This document shows positions 1 to 9,164 of a stretch of 49,271 nucleotides of DNA, one piece after another. Made by a program: the position numbers and the translations under genes. Numbering within the stretch: position 1 is the first letter of the stretch; each line of letters opens with the position of its first letter. This DNA comes from Chlorobiota bacterium (GTDB lineage: Bacteria > Bacteroidota > Ignavibacteria > Kapaibacteriales > NICIL-2). A model generated the notes under the pieces. The model had not been told where the DNA came from and ran no database searches. It worked only from the letters and a program-made list of their open reading frames with translations. The stretch lies in NCBI GenBank assembly GCA_026416585.1, contig JAOAEV010000029.1, positions 1-49,271 on the forward strand, written 5' to 3'.

Positions 1-723
1 ATTTTGGATCGCCGGAGTAAACGTTGTCGCCAAGACCGCTTTCAGTGCTGCATCATTGAGCATTTCGCTCGGTGAATCAGCAACGAATGCGCGCTTTGGT
101 TTTCCGTCCTTTCCAACAAGCACTTTGACAACAACTTTTCCTTCAATACCGGCACGACGAGCAATTTCGGGGTATTGCACGCGCCGCTGTAAATCAGCAT
201 AGTCAAATTCAGGTTCTTTTTCCACAAAAACGAATTCATCGGGATCAGGTTCTTGCTCCTTTTGCACACGGGCATCGGGGGCGATGATTGTGCCATCACC
301 AATGCCGAAACCTCCCATATCGATGCCCTCGCCTCCCTTCGACGTAGCACGTGCGACGTCTTCGACATTCGCAAAATCTTTTGCGTCCGGCGATAGCAGT
401 GTTTCTGGTACCGGAACTGGATTGCCTGCAACCGTTGGAGGTCCACCTGCAATTGCTACGTTCGTCGGAGGTGGTGGCGCAACCTCTGGTTGATTGGCTG
501 GTGGTGGAGGCAAATCCGATAACTTGATGCGAACGACAGGAATTTTCGGCTTAAGAGCAAGAGCTCGCTCGTGAAAGTAGTTGTAGAGGAAAAATCCAAG
601 AAAGAAGACCAGCAAAAGCAGTAAAGCAATACCGAACGCCCGATATGTGTAGCGTCGAATCCAGTCTTTCAGCTCGAAGGCACCATATGTCCGTTGCGGG
701 GTTGCGACAGTTGCAGTTGTCAT
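1..723 (-). CDS. tonB: TonB family energy transducer (C-terminus cut by window edge)
   Basis: Periplasm-spanning protein that passes proton-motive-force energy from an ExbB/ExbD motor to outer-membrane TonB-dependent receptors. The reading frame opens at ATG 723 and stays open to base 1 (241 codons), so the end is missing. Residues about 28-47 form one membrane segment near a short cytoplasmic N-terminus. A proline-rich stretch follows (LPPPPANQPEVAPPPPTN), then a C-terminal TonB domain with YPEIARRAGIEGKVVVKVLV, cut inside the domain. It starts 5 bases after the upstream ExbD gene and is the last visible member of the STAS-ExbB-ExbD-ExbD-TonB operon. The family call is firm; the receptor partners are not visible. 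Confidence 0.92.
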   Translation of the reverse strand, partial: MTTATVATPQRTYGAFELKDWIRRYTYRAFGIALLLLLVFFLGFFLYNYFHERALALKPKIPVVRIKLSDLPPPPANQPEVAPPPPTNVAIAGGPPTVAGNPVPVPETLLSPDAKDFANVEDVARATSKGGEGIDMGGFGIGDGTIIAPDARVQKEQEPDPDEFVFVEKEPEFDYADLQRRVQYPEIARRAGIEGKVVVKVLVGKDGKPKRAFVADSPSEMLNDAALKAVLATTFTPAIQN

Positions 724-728
724 AGATT

Positions 729-1280
729 TTATAACCCTTTGAGTTTATCGACTTCTTCCGGGCTGAGCTTGACAAACGCGAACTTGCGTTCACGCTTGAG
801 ACCTTCCGCTTGCAACTGGCGAACAATCTCGGCTTCAGCTTGGTTGAGTATGTCGAGCACCTGTACGATCGCACCATACGGAGCATCCGGCGACGGCTTG
901 AATGCTGTGATAAGTTTGTTTTTCCGCAATAAGTTTAGCTCGACTGCTTTTGCTCGCAGTTGACTGTACTCGATTGGCTGCGGATCGTCAGAGCCCATAC
1001 TGAAAAAGAGCTTACCATCGCCACGTACATAGAGTGTCAAAAGGTTCGCTTGGTTGACTTCCACGTTCTCTTCAACTTCTTTCGGTACGCTGATCTCCAT
1101 CACTTGCGGAGTGACCATTGTGGTCGTGTACATGAAGAACGTCAATAGCAAGAACACGATGTCAACCATCGGTGTCATATCAATGCGGAAGCCGATTCGC
1201 TTTTTCTTTTTACGCTTGCTGAATTTTTTACCGCGTCGCTGCCGTTCAGGCAGTTCTAAACCGCCGCCACCGCCTGCCAT
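729..1280 (-). CDS. exbD: ExbD/TolR family protein (second copy)
   Basis: Inner-membrane subunit of the proton-driven ExbB-ExbD motor, 183 aa. A basic, lysine/arginine-rich cytoplasmic start precedes a single membrane helix carrying the family signature RIDMTPMVDIVFLLLTFFMY; the Asp in PMVD is the conserved proton-pathway residue. A periplasmic domain follows with the ExbD-type end VRQLQAEGLKRERKFAFVKL. It lies between the other exbD copy and tonB, with gaps of 27 and 5 bases. It differs from the neighbouring copy in length and periplasmic sequence, so the two are paralogues that may form mixed dimers (inference). Confidence 0.93.
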   Translation of the reverse strand: MAGGGGGLELPERQRRGKKFSKRKKKKRIGFRIDMTPMVDIVFLLLTFFMYTTTMVTPQVMEISVPKEVEENVEVNQANLLTLYVRGDGKLFFSMGSDDPQPIEYSQLRAKAVELNLLRKNKLITAFKPSPDAPYGAIVQVLDILNQAEAEIVRQLQAEGLKRERKFAFVKLSPEEVDKLKGL

Positions 1281-1307
1281 GTGTTATCACGAAAACTGTT
1301 CAACATA

Positions 1308-1811
1308 TCATTGGCGCTTTTCTGTCACGAAATTGAATGCAGTAGCATTGTTTTTCCGAAGCACATCTATTGCGTCCTCAATCCATTTATATCGCACACG
1401 CCGATCGGCATCAATAGCAAATCGCGTTCGCGGACCAGTTATCCGAGTTTGCATAATCAGCTGATCGAGCAAATCCAGACCGATTTTTACCTGTGGTTTA
1501 CGTTGTTCAGATGTTAGGTTCATGCTTTCGTAAACCTGCCGCCGTTGGATTTCATTGACAATTGTGTAGTAGTAGCTTGTGTCGCCCGTCAGCGTATCAA
1601 TACCAACTTTGATTATGGCGATATCTTTGTCAGGTAGCTTCGAGGTATCCGCCGATGCGTACGGTCGCTTGATGACGAATTTTTGTTCTGCCTCAGCTTC
1701 GGTTTTGAACTTTGCGGTGAACATGAAAAACGTAAGCAAAAGGAACGTCACGTCCACCATTGGCGTCATGTCGATAACAAAACCAAGCCGTTTTTTCTTG
1801 ATCTTCGGCAT
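1308..1811 (-). CDS. exbD: ExbD/TolR family protein (first copy)
   Basis: Biopolymer transport protein of 167 aa, the first of two tandem ExbD paralogues downstream of exbB. The N-terminus MPKIKKKRLGFVIDMTPMVD leads into one membrane helix (VDVTFLLLTFFMFTA) with the conserved Asp of the ExbD proton channel. The periplasmic part contains an insertion-like stretch (residues about 75-105) not found in the neighbouring copy, then a typical ExbD end with RYKWIEDAIDVLRKNNATAF. Paired ExbD proteins behind one ExbB are common in Bacteroidota Ton systems. The start is ATG 1811. Confidence 0.93.
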   Translation of the reverse strand: MPKIKKKRLGFVIDMTPMVDVTFLLLTFFMFTAKFKTEAEAEQKFVIKRPYASADTSKLPDKDIAIIKVGIDTLTGDTSYYYTIVNEIQRRQVYESMNLTSEQRKPQVKIGLDLLDQLIMQTRITGPRTRFAIDADRRVRYKWIEDAIDVLRKNNATAFNFVTEKRQ

Positions 1812-1832
1812 AGTTAGGTGCCTCGGTAGAAA

Positions 1833-2615
1833 TTAGGCAACTTCTTTGACACGCACGGTAAGCAGTTCCATCATCGAGAGAATCGCTTCGTCGATCATGT
1901 AAACAAAGTTATCCACCCGTGTTGTAAAGAAGTTGAAAGCAACGATCGAGATGATTGCTGCTGCCAAACCACCGGCCGTGTTATAAAGAGCTTCGGAGAT
2001 ACCTATCGAGAGTTGTTGTGCCGACACCGTCCCACCGGATTCACCAAGTGCGCGGAATGCACGGATCATCCCGACGGTAGTACCAAGAAGCCCGATCATT
2101 GTAGCAATTGACGCTAACGTTGAAAGAATAACTAAGTTCTTTTCAAGAAGCGGTATTTCAAGATTTGTTGCTTCGTCAATTGCTCGCTGGACTTCACTGA
2201 GTTTTTTCTCGGCATCGTATTCAGGGTCGCTTTCGACTTGCTTGAAGCGTTCTAAGCCCGCACGCAGAATGTTTGCCACTGAGCCACGCTGCTTGTCACA
2301 CTCGGCAATCGCGTCGTCAATTTTTCCTTCTCCGATCAACTCGATGCATCGCTTAATGAACAGTGCGACATCTCCTGTACCACGTGCTTTGTTGATCGAA
2401 AGCATCCGCTCGATCGAAAACGTTACCGCAAGGAGCAAGCACGCCAAGAGCAGCCCTACCAGTGGACCACCTGTGTAAATCATCCCCAGTGTATTGACTG
2501 GCTGGGTAATATCACCGCCTTTGAAATTGCTCGGTGCCCCCAGGACAAAAAAGTATACGCTGTACGATACAATCAATGCCAGCGTGATGACCACGACATT
2601 GAACAGGTTCTTCAT
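1833..2615 (-). CDS. exbB: MotA/TolQ/ExbB proton channel family protein
   Basis: Stator-like inner-membrane protein of 260 aa that forms the proton channel of the Ton motor together with ExbD. It has an N-terminal membrane helix at about 5-26, a second at about 51-70 and a cytoplasmic helical domain (about 75-150). The conserved MotA/ExbB core then follows: helix about 158-187 with LASIATMIGLLGTTVGMIRA and helix about 203-230 with SEALYNTAGGLAAAI. The extra N-terminal helix is usual for the Bacteroidota-type ExbB. It starts 6 bases after the STAS gene and is followed by two exbD copies and tonB. Confidence 0.94.
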   Translation of the reverse strand: MKNLFNVVVITLALIVSYSVYFFVLGAPSNFKGGDITQPVNTLGMIYTGGPLVGLLLACLLLAVTFSIERMLSINKARGTGDVALFIKRCIELIGEGKIDDAIAECDKQRGSVANILRAGLERFKQVESDPEYDAEKKLSEVQRAIDEATNLEIPLLEKNLVILSTLASIATMIGLLGTTVGMIRAFRALGESGGTVSAQQLSIGISEALYNTAGGLAAAIISIVAFNFFTTRVDNFVYMIDEAILSMMELLTVRVKEVA

Positions 2616-2621
2616 AACGCG

Positions 2622-2987
2622 TCACGAATTAGTGGATGATGACTGAAGTGAATCAAGCGCTGATTTGCGATCACGATGGATGTCAAACACCATCGAAAGC
2701 TTGGTGATGACAAAGATATTCTCCAACGACTGACTCAAGCCACAAAGAAGAATTTTTCCACCCTGTTTGGTAATGCTCGAGTGCGCTGCTATCAACACAC
2801 CAAGCGCTGTTGAATTCAGATACGTCACATTAGACATATCCAGCACAATTGAGCGACTACCTGATTGAATCAGTCCAGTTAGAGCTGTACGGAGTTCATC
2901 GGTCTCTGTGCCTCCGATAAACTGCCCACGTAAGACGAGCAGATCGACATCTCCGACTCGCTCGTATTGAACACCGGCTGATAACAT
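2622..2987 (-). CDS. STAS-domain protein (anti-sigma-factor-antagonist-like)
   Basis: Small single-domain STAS protein, 121 aa from ATG 2987 (an in-frame GTG lies at 2993). The fold is recognisable from the strand VDLLVLRGQFIGG and the signature VLDMSNVTYLNSTALGVLIA; the Ser in NST is where SpoIIAA/RsbV proteins are phosphorylated. Such proteins usually bind anti-sigma factors or act as partner-switch modules, but no kinase or sigma partner is nearby. It is the first gene of the exbB-exbD-exbD-tonB operon, 6 bases ahead of exbB. A good promoter at 3019-3050 fits the ATG 2987 start. A direct role in tuning the Ton motor is only an inference. Confidence 0.88.
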   Translation of the reverse strand: MLSAGVQYERVGDVDLLVLRGQFIGGTETDELRTALTGLIQSGSRSIVLDMSNVTYLNSTALGVLIAAHSSITKQGGKILLCGLSQSLENIFVITKLSMVFDIHRDRKSALDSLQSSSTNS

Positions 2988-3018
2988 ACGCACTCATTTA
3001 CTAGTTCAAAATCGGCGC

Positions 3019-3050
3019 CAAAACTACGGTATCACACACATTTTGCACAA
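3019..3050 (-). promoter_or_regulatory. Bacteroidota-type promoter for the STAS-Ton operon
   Basis: On the minus strand, TAGTTTTG (plus-strand 3019-3026) matches the -7 consensus TAnnTTTG. TTG (3048-3050) lies exactly 21 bases upstream as the -33 element. The octamer ends 31 bases before ATG 2987. The promoter sits inside the 3' end of prmC, giving the Ton operon its own transcription start despite the 36-base gap. Confidence 0.6.
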
Positions 3051-3932
3051 GGCAAAATTGCGTAATGTTGTACAGCGCTGATCATATGTACCGACGATAT
3101 AGCGCTCAACACCTTCGTCATCGCATGCAATAACCGTCTCAGCACTTTTGAACATCCCAGCAACTATCTGCGCTTGGTCTATAGCACATTCTAAAGCAAA
3201 CATTCCCGCTTTCGTCAACAATATCGGGAGAAGTTCTGCATAGCGGCGAAAAAATCGTAAACCATCACCGCCATCAGTAAGGGCAATGCGTGGCTCATGA
3301 TGCAATTCTGGCTCCAAGATGACATACTCACCCGTTGCGATGTACGGTGGGTTAGACATCACCAAATCGTACTGCACATCGTTCGGCACAGCATTGAACA
3401 CGTCTTGTTTTTCAAAGATCACGTTTGCGATACCATTCTGCAGCGCATTCGAACATGCAACTGCGATCGCCTCAGCCGAACAATCCCAACCGACAACCTG
3501 TGCCGAAGGGAACATCCGCGCAAGCGCCAGTGCAATACACCCCGATCCTGTACCAATGTCGAGAATCCGCTGCGGCGCTGTACCGCTGTGATGATAAGTA
3601 GCAACGATCCGAGCCACTAATGTTTCGGTCTCTGGTCGTGGAATCAGTACGGCCGGTGTAACGGCGATCTCAAGACCGTAAAACTCAACAGAACCCAACA
3701 AATACTGCAACGGGATCCTACGCTCGGTTCGCTGATGAACAATGTATTCTAAGCGCTCAAGCACGTCGGCATCGAGCACATGCTCTGGGCGTGCATGAAG
3801 GTCGAGTGTACTGCATCCGCTGAGCCAATGCACGAGTAATTCTGCTTCACGGCGTGACTCCGCGATGCCTGCTGCACGTAGTCGTTGCTCAATTTGCCGA
3901 AATGTATCGCGCAGTGTCATTCTCACCGGCAT
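3024..3932 (-). CDS. prmC: Peptide chain release factor N5-glutamine methyltransferase
   Basis: Methylates the glutamine of the GGQ motif in release factors RF1/RF2 using S-adenosylmethionine, which improves translation termination. 302 aa. An N-terminal helical domain (about 1-90) precedes a Rossmann methyltransferase domain with the SAM-binding stretch [16 protein letters not shown] and the family-defining VMSNPPYI motif. The N-terminus overlaps the end of carB by 44 bases (3889-3932), so the two are probably translationally coupled. An alternative ATG at 3920 is possible. Nothing unusual is seen. Confidence 0.95.
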   Translation of the reverse strand: MPVRMTLRDTFRQIEQRLRAAGIAESRREAELLVHWLSGCSTLDLHARPEHVLDADVLERLEYIVHQRTERRIPLQYLLGSVEFYGLEIAVTPAVLIPRPETETLVARIVATYHHSGTAPQRILDIGTGSGCIALALARMFPSAQVVGWDCSAEAIAVACSNALQNGIANVIFEKQDVFNAVPNDVQYDLVMSNPPYIATGEYVILEPELHHEPRIALTDGGDGLRFFRRYAELLPILLTKAGMFALECAIDQAQIVAGMFKSAETVIACDDEGVERYIVGTYDQRCTTLRNFALCKMCVIP

Positions 3933-6900
3933 TGCTATCGAATACCTCCTGCAGTGAACGCACGTTTATCTGCCCCACTCGCAAGGCACGAATTGCTTCC
4001 AGCGAAGCCTCTGCGGCTGCCAAAGTTGTAAAAAACGGAATTTTGTGTTGCATCGCTGTCATTCCCATGATGAACTCGTCGTGACGTGCACGTTCACCAA
4101 GGGGTGTGTTGATCAAAATTTGCACGTCACCATTTTTGATGTGATCAATAATGCTCGGACGCCCCTCGTAATGTTTGAGAACAGTTTCTGCTGGAACACC
4201 ATGCCGACGGAGAAACTCTGCTGTACCGCTTGTCGCAATAATGCCAAACCCAAGTTCAATATATCCGCGAGCAATCGCAACAGCATGCTCAGTTTTATCC
4301 TCCGGTCGGAGGGAAAGGAACACTTTCCCTTCGAGAGGAACACGGCTACCTGTTGCCTGATGCGCCTTGAGGAGAGCAGCACCGAACGTTTCGTCGAATC
4401 CCATCACCTCACCTGTGGAGCGCATTTCTGGGCCCGGGAATACGTTTACTCGCTGGAACTTTGTAAAAGGAAACACAGGCTCCTTGATTGCAACGCCTCG
4501 CGGCTGGAGTATCCCACTACCCCATCCCAGCTCCCGCAGTGTTTTGCCGAGCATGATGTGAGTAGCAATCTCGACAATCGGCACACCGGTCGCTTTTGCA
4601 ATGAATGGAACCGTCCGCGATGCTCGAGGATTAGCTTCGAGCACATAAATCGTGTCGCCCTGGAGCGCATACTGTACATTAAGCAAACCACGCACACCGA
4701 GTGCACGGGCTAACCGCTCGGTATAGCCCACGATACGTCGCACTTGATCGGTGGCGAGATTATATGGCGGCACAACGCATGACGAGTCGCCCGAGTGAAT
4801 TCCTGCCTCTTCGATGTGTTGCATGATACCTGCAATCAGCACATCACTGCCATCGGCGATACAGTCGACATCGAACTCGTATGCATGTTCGAGAAAATGA
4901 TCCACAAGCACCGGATGCTCGGGAGAATGCTCGAGTGCCTCACGAGTGTATCGGCGGACTGTTTCTTCTCGGTAGCAAATCTGCATGGCACGCCCACCGA
5001 GAACATACGACGGACGCACCAAGACTGGGTAGCCGATCCGCTCTGCAATTTCAACTGCTTCATCTTCGCTCATCGCAGTACCGTATGCAGGACAAGGAAT
5101 GGCGAGCTGATCGAGAAGTTGACCAAAGCGCTTGCGATCCTCAGCCAAGTCAATTCCCTCCCACAGTGTCCCCAGCAATGGCACTTTAGCTTCGACTAAT
5201 GCACCAGCAAGCTTCAAGGGTGTTTGTCCACCAAGTGTAACAATAACCCCATCTGGCTGTTCGAGTTCGATAATGTTCATGACATCTTCAAAGGTTAGCG
5301 GCTCAAAATATAGTTTATCTGCAGTATCGTAATCTGTTGAAACAGTCTCTGGATTACAGTTGATCATGATTGCTTCCCAACCGAGTTTGTGTGCAGCCCA
5401 TACAGCACGCACGCAGCAATAGTCAAACTCGATCCCTTGCCCGATGCGATTTGGACCGCTGCCTAAAATGATCACTTTTTGCCGGGAAGATCGAACGGCT
5501 TCGTTTTCGTCGCTATAGGTCGAGTAGTGATATGGTGTCTCTGACTCGAATTCGGCAGCGCATGTATCAATCGTTTTGAAGGTAGGGACTATTCCCCACT
5601 GCTTGCGAAGTGCTCGAATTTCTTGTTCAGTACATCTGGCCATTACGGCTAACTGAACATCGGAAAAGCCAAGCTGTTTGAGACGACGAAGTACCGCAGG
5701 TGAAGTTCGCATGGACAAGGGACGCTCGTCATTGCTAACAGTTTCGCTCCACCCGTTGGCTGCTTCGACAATTTGTGCGCACTGGTCAATGAACCACGGA
5801 TCGTATCCGGTAAGCGTGTGAATCTCTTCGATACTCATCCCAACACGAAGTGCATCGCACAAATCGAATAGGGAGTGCGAAGACCGCTGTCCAAGCCGAC
5901 TACGCAAAAGCTGCATCTCGCTATCGCCAAGCGCAAGGCGCGAGCAATACTCCGGACGATCGAAACCGAAACCATAGCGTTTTTTCTCAAGCGAGCGAAT
6001 CGCTTTCTGCAATGCTTCCTTGAATGTGCGTCCAACAGCCATCACCTCGCCGACCGATTTCATCTGAACGCCAAGCCGATCTTCTGCCTCACGGAACTTT
6101 TCGAAATCCCACCGCGGAATCTTGACTACAACATAATCAAGTGCTGGTTCAAACGATGACGGCGTCCGGCGCGTGATGTCATTTTGAATTTCATCAAGAG
6201 TATAGCCGACAGCAAGTTTAGCTGCTATCTTGGCAATGGGGAATCCTGTTGCTTTTGATGCTAATGCGGAACTCCGAGATACACGTGGATTCATCTCGAT
6301 AACGACCATGCGTCCAGTCCGCGGATTGACCGCAAATTGGATATTCGAGCCACCCGTATCAACGCCGACAGCACGAATAATGCGGATCGCTGCATCGCGC
6401 ATGCGTTGATATTCGCGGTCCGATAGCGTCTGTGCCGGTGCAACGGTGATCGAGTCCCCCGTGTGCACTCCCATCGGGTCAAAATTCTCAATGGAACACA
6501 CGATAACCACATTGTCCGCACGATCGCGCATAACCTCCAGCTCGTACTCTTTCCACCCGAGAACGGACTCCTCAACCAGCACACGATGTACCGGCGATGC
6601 AAGCAGTCCATTGCGAAGTATTTCAGCAAATTCTTCCATGTTGTAAGCGACTCCTCCTCCTGTCCCGCCCAGTGTAAACGATGGACGGATAATAACCGGA
6701 AAACCGATGTCCTCGATCGCGGCTAACCCTTCCTCGACGCTGGTGACAAATGCACCACGTGGCATTTCCAATTCGCATGATTGCACCACACGAAGAAATT
6801 CCATCCGATCCTCCGCAAGTTGGATTGCACGGAGATTCGACCCGATGAGTTCAACCCCGTAGCGTTCCAGAACACCACGTTCAGCAAGTTCGACGGCTAA

Positions 6901-7191
6901 GTTCAACCCTGTTTGTCCCCCCATCGTTGGGAGCAACGCATCAGGACGCTCCTTGGCGATAATGCGCTCGAGTGTTGCGGCAGTCAACGGCTCGATGTAC
7001 GTCGCATCAGCAATTTCCGGATCAGTCATGATGGTAGCAGGATTCGAGTTGACGAGAACAACTCGAAAGCCATCCTGACGGAGTGCTTTGCATGCCTGCG
7101 TCCCACTGTAGTCAAATTCACATGCTTGACCGATCACAATTGGTCCAGAACCAACAATTAGAATCGAGCGTAAATCTGTGCGCTTAGGCAT
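3889..7191 (-). CDS. carB: Carbamoyl phosphate synthase, large subunit
   Basis: Makes carbamoyl phosphate from bicarbonate, ammonia and two ATP for pyrimidine and arginine synthesis. 1100 aa, close to the usual ~1070. The order is: first ATP-grasp half ([20 protein letters not shown] near the start), oligomerisation domain (about 400-550), second ATP-grasp half ([20 protein letters not shown]) and a C-terminal MGS-like allosteric domain ([16 protein letters not shown]). The stop/start overlap with pyrB is a single base (7191), and prmC overlaps its 3' end. The small glutaminase subunit CarA is not in the window, so it must be encoded elsewhere. Confidence 0.98.
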   Translation of the reverse strand: MPKRTDLRSILIVGSGPIVIGQACEFDYSGTQACKALRQDGFRVVLVNSNPATIMTDPEIADATYIEPLTAATLERIIAKERPDALLPTMGGQTGLNLAVELAERGVLERYGVELIGSNLRAIQLAEDRMEFLRVVQSCELEMPRGAFVTSVEEGLAAIEDIGFPVIIRPSFTLGGTGGGVAYNMEEFAEILRNGLLASPVHRVLVEESVLGWKEYELEVMRDRADNVVIVCSIENFDPMGVHTGDSITVAPAQTLSDREYQRMRDAAIRIIRAVGVDTGGSNIQFAVNPRTGRMVVIEMNPRVSRSSALASKATGFPIAKIAAKLAVGYTLDEIQNDITRRTPSSFEPALDYVVVKIPRWDFEKFREAEDRLGVQMKSVGEVMAVGRTFKEALQKAIRSLEKKRYGFGFDRPEYCSRLALGDSEMQLLRSRLGQRSSHSLFDLCDALRVGMSIEEIHTLTGYDPWFIDQCAQIVEAANGWSETVSNDERPLSMRTSPAVLRRLKQLGFSDVQLAVMARCTEQEIRALRKQWGIVPTFKTIDTCAAEFESETPYHYSTYSDENEAVRSSRQKVIILGSGPNRIGQGIEFDYCCVRAVWAAHKLGWEAIMINCNPETVSTDYDTADKLYFEPLTFEDVMNIIELEQPDGVIVTLGGQTPLKLAGALVEAKVPLLGTLWEGIDLAEDRKRFGQLLDQLAIPCPAYGTAMSEDEAVEIAERIGYPVLVRPSYVLGGRAMQICYREETVRRYTREALEHSPEHPVLVDHFLEHAYEFDVDCIADGSDVLIAGIMQHIEEAGIHSGDSSCVVPPYNLATDQVRRIVGYTERLARALGVRGLLNVQYALQGDTIYVLEANPRASRTVPFIAKATGVPIVEIATHIMLGKTLRELGWGSGILQPRGVAIKEPVFPFTKFQRVNVFPGPEMRSTGEVMGFDETFGAALLKAHQATGSRVPLEGKVFLSLRPEDKTEHAVAIARGYIELGFGIIATSGTAEFLRRHGVPAETVLKHYEGRPSIIDHIKNGDVQILINTPLGERARHDEFIMGMTAMQHKIPFFTTLAAAEASLEAIRALRVGQINVRSLQEVFDSNAGENDTARYISAN

Positions 7192-8117
7192 TACAGGGAT
7201 AGTATTTGTTCAACACAATCCGGTGCAAGTGTTTCGATAAGGAGCGCCATGCGTACCATTACACCATTAGTAACCTGGCGTTGAATCATGCTGCGCTCGT
7301 GTTCGATGAGCGCTGCATCGAGTTCGACATCAGCATTGACGGGACCAGGATGGCAGATGATCGCACGTGTTGCATCGAGATGCTCATAGCGAATTGAATA
7401 GCGGCGCCGATAATCTGCAAACGAGGGCACCAGTCCGCTGCTCATGCGTTCACGTTGGAGACGCAGTACGATCACCGCATCTGCCCATGCCATTGCTGAT
7501 GCTGCATCCGGCAAGCGTTCGATATCATCTCGAAGCAAATGTGGCATGAGTAATGGCGGCGCGCACACACCGATCTGCGCACCGAACATACGTAGTAGTG
7601 CGATATCGGAGCGAAATACTCTACTGTGGAGCAGGTCACCCACAATCGCAACGCGCCGACCCTCGATGCTCCCGAGCACATCGAGCAACGTCAAGACGTC
7701 GAGCAATGCTTGAGTGGGATGCTCATGACAACCGTCGCCAGCATTGATGATCGCTGCAGTATGCACAAATCGAGCAGCATAATCGGCGGCACCGCTGGCA
7801 CTATGGCGGATGATTATTGCATCGAACCCCATTGCGTCGAGTGTGCGGATTGTATCAGCCGTGCTTTCGCCTTTCTCAATGCTGCTTCCACTGGCACTAA
7901 ACGTCATGACTCTGCACCCAAGTGTGCATGCAGCCAGTTCGAATGACATACGCGTACGTGTACTCGGCTCGAAAAAGGCAAGAGCAACTGAGCGATCGAG
8001 TGTCGGCAACCGGTGGCAACGGTTTCGGATTGCACGTGCGAGCGCGAGAATCTGCTGGCATCGCTGCCAGCCCATTTGTTCAATGCCAAGTGCGTGAGAA
8101 GTCATTGATTCCTGCAT
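7191..8117 (-). CDS. pyrB: Aspartate carbamoyltransferase, catalytic chain
   Basis: Condenses carbamoyl phosphate with aspartate to carbamoyl-aspartate, the committed step of pyrimidine synthesis. 308 aa, the usual length for a catalytic chain. The carbamoyl-phosphate loop [15 protein letters not shown] and the [14 protein letters not shown] motif are intact. The stop codon overlaps the carB start by one base, so the product of CarB is used by the immediately adjacent gene. No regulatory chain PyrI follows. The start codon lies only 13 bases downstream of an intrinsic terminator (8131-8158), leaving no room for a conventional promoter in between. Confidence 0.97.
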   Translation of the reverse strand: MQESMTSHALGIEQMGWQRCQQILALARAIRNRCHRLPTLDRSVALAFFEPSTRTRMSFELAACTLGCRVMTFSASGSSIEKGESTADTIRTLDAMGFDAIIIRHSASGAADYAARFVHTAAIINAGDGCHEHPTQALLDVLTLLDVLGSIEGRRVAIVGDLLHSRVFRSDIALLRMFGAQIGVCAPPLLMPHLLRDDIERLPDAASAMAWADAVIVLRLQRERMSSGLVPSFADYRRRYSIRYEHLDATRAIICHPGPVNADVELDAALIEHERSMIQRQVTNGVMVRMALLIETLAPDCVEQILSL

Positions 8118-8130
8118 CGGGATATATGCA

Positions 8131-8158
8131 AAAAAAAGCCGCCCCGAAGAGCGGCTTT
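8131..8158 (-). terminator. Rho-independent terminator after the HU gene
   Basis: On the minus strand, AAAGCCGC pairs perfectly with GCGGCTTT across an 8-base loop (TCTTCGGG) and continues into a run of seven T in total. It begins 10 bases past the HU stop codon and ends 13 bases before the pyrB start. Confidence 0.88.
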
Positions 8159-8168
8159 GAGCAACCGG

Positions 8169-8468
8169 CTATTTTTTCGCCTTCGGCACCTTGCCGGTGT
8201 TAACTACATCGGCAAGCGCTTTGCCGGGTTTGAAGCGAGCAACTTTGCGGGCCGGAATTTTAATTGGTTCGCCCGTGCGCGGATTTTTGCCTTTCCGTGC
8301 TGACCGTTTCGTGACGGAGAACGTCCCAAAACCAACGAGCGAAATGTTATTGCCCTTTGCAAGCGACGCCTGTATTGCATGCAAAGTTGCATTGAGGGCG
8401 TTCTCGGCTTGTGCCTTCGATAGCCCAGCGGTCTTAGCAATCGCCTCGACCAGTTCACCTTTGTTCAT
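8169..8468 (-). CDS. HU family DNA-binding protein
   Basis: Nucleoid-associated histone-like protein of 99 aa that bends and compacts DNA as a dimer. MNKGELVEAIAKTAGLSKAQ starts the helical dimerisation region. VGFGTFSVTKRSARKGKNPRTGEPIKIPAR is the beta-arm region with the DNA-intercalating proline within the NPRTGEPIKIPA signature. ATG 8468 is chosen over an upstream in-frame start because the canonical family N-terminus begins there and GGGGA lies 7 bases upstream. It has its own promoter (8512-8543) and terminator (8131-8158), so it is probably a highly expressed single-gene unit. Confidence 0.96.
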   Translation of the reverse strand: MNKGELVEAIAKTAGLSKAQAENALNATLHAIQASLAKGNNISLVGFGTFSVTKRSARKGKNPRTGEPIKIPARKVARFKPGKALADVVNTGKVPKAKK

Positions 8469-8511
8469 GGAAAATCCCCACGAATAGTGAAACATATCGG
8501 AAATTGCGCCG

Positions 8512-8543
8512 CAAACATACAGAGCATTCAAGCTACTTTGCAA
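8512..8543 (-). promoter_or_regulatory. Bacteroidota-type promoter for the HU gene
   Basis: Minus-strand TATGTTTG (plus-strand 8512-8519) matches the -7 consensus TAnnTTTG, and TTG (8541-8543) is placed 21 bases upstream. The octamer ends 43 bases before ATG 8468. The region lies in the 117-base gap between greA and HU, which otherwise holds only an A/T run near 8549-8558. Confidence 0.65.
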
Positions 8544-8585
8544 GAAGATTTTTTTTTAGAGCGTGATTTGATGCGGCTTTCAGGG

Positions 8586-9068
8586 CTATCGCGGTCTTTC
8601 GATATCCAGAATGCGATACCGAATTGTGCCTGCTGGGGTCTTTGTTTCAATTGTATCGCCGACCGTTTTTCCCAACAAAGCCTTTCCTAACGGGGATGTG
8701 ACAGAGAGTAGATTTTTTTCGATATCTGCCTCTTCTGCACTAACCAGGGTGAACGTCAATTCGGTGTGTGTACGCTCATTGAGCACACGCACGGTACTGA
8801 AGATGTACACTTTGTGGTCATCAGGAAGCTCTGACGGGTCAATAACCTTTGCATTCGCCAGCGTACGTTCGAGTTTGGCAATACGGATTTCGAGCAGCTC
8901 TTGCTCGTGGAGTGCAGCATCGTAATCAGCATTTTCCGAAAGGTCACCGTGCGAACGTGCATCTGCGATATTACGCGCAACTTCTGCACGTCTCTGTGTT
9001 TTCAAATGATGCAGCTCTTCCTGCAATTGCTGCATGCGCTCGCGTGAGATGTACACAAAGTCTGCCAT
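8586..9068 (-). CDS. greA: Transcription elongation factor GreA
   Basis: Binds the RNA polymerase secondary channel and stimulates cleavage of backtracked RNA. 160 aa from ATG 9068, the usual length; an upstream in-frame TTG at 9098 is less likely. MADFVYISRERMQQLQEELH begins the N-terminal coiled coil, whose tip holds the acidic pair in RSHGDLSENADYDAA. The C-terminal FKBP-like domain ends with TIRYRILDIE. It lies 34 bases downstream of the terminator that follows ribBA. No clear promoter is visible in that short gap. Confidence 0.95.
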   Translation of the reverse strand: MADFVYISRERMQQLQEELHHLKTQRRAEVARNIADARSHGDLSENADYDAALHEQELLEIRIAKLERTLANAKVIDPSELPDDHKVYIFSTVRVLNERTHTELTFTLVSAEEADIEKNLLSVTSPLGKALLGKTVGDTIETKTPAGTIRYRILDIERPR

Positions 9069-9101
9069 ATCCGACAATCCAAAGTCTTTAACATTCAATG
9101 C

Positions 9102-9138
9102 TAAAACAAAGACAGCCGCTCGAGACCTACCAGCGGCT
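9102..9138 (-). terminator. Rho-independent terminator after ribBA
   Basis: On the minus strand, AGCCGCT (plus 9132-9138) pairs perfectly with AGCGGCT (plus 9114-9120) over an 11-base loop and is followed by a T-rich tail (GTCTTTGTTTT). It starts 26 bases beyond the ribBA stop codon. Confidence 0.7.
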
Positions 9139-9164
9139 GCTTGGCGTGCAAAGATACGCCTTGC

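Noticed and set aside
551-886. Open frame of 111 codons on the minus strand near the left edge
   Set aside because: Overlaps tonB and exbD in a different frame. The TonB frame (open to base 1) explains the region with clear motifs.
4045-4713. Open frame of 222 codons on the plus strand
   Set aside because: Lies wholly inside carB on the opposite strand, has no recognisable motif and a Cys/His-rich composition typical of antisense translation.
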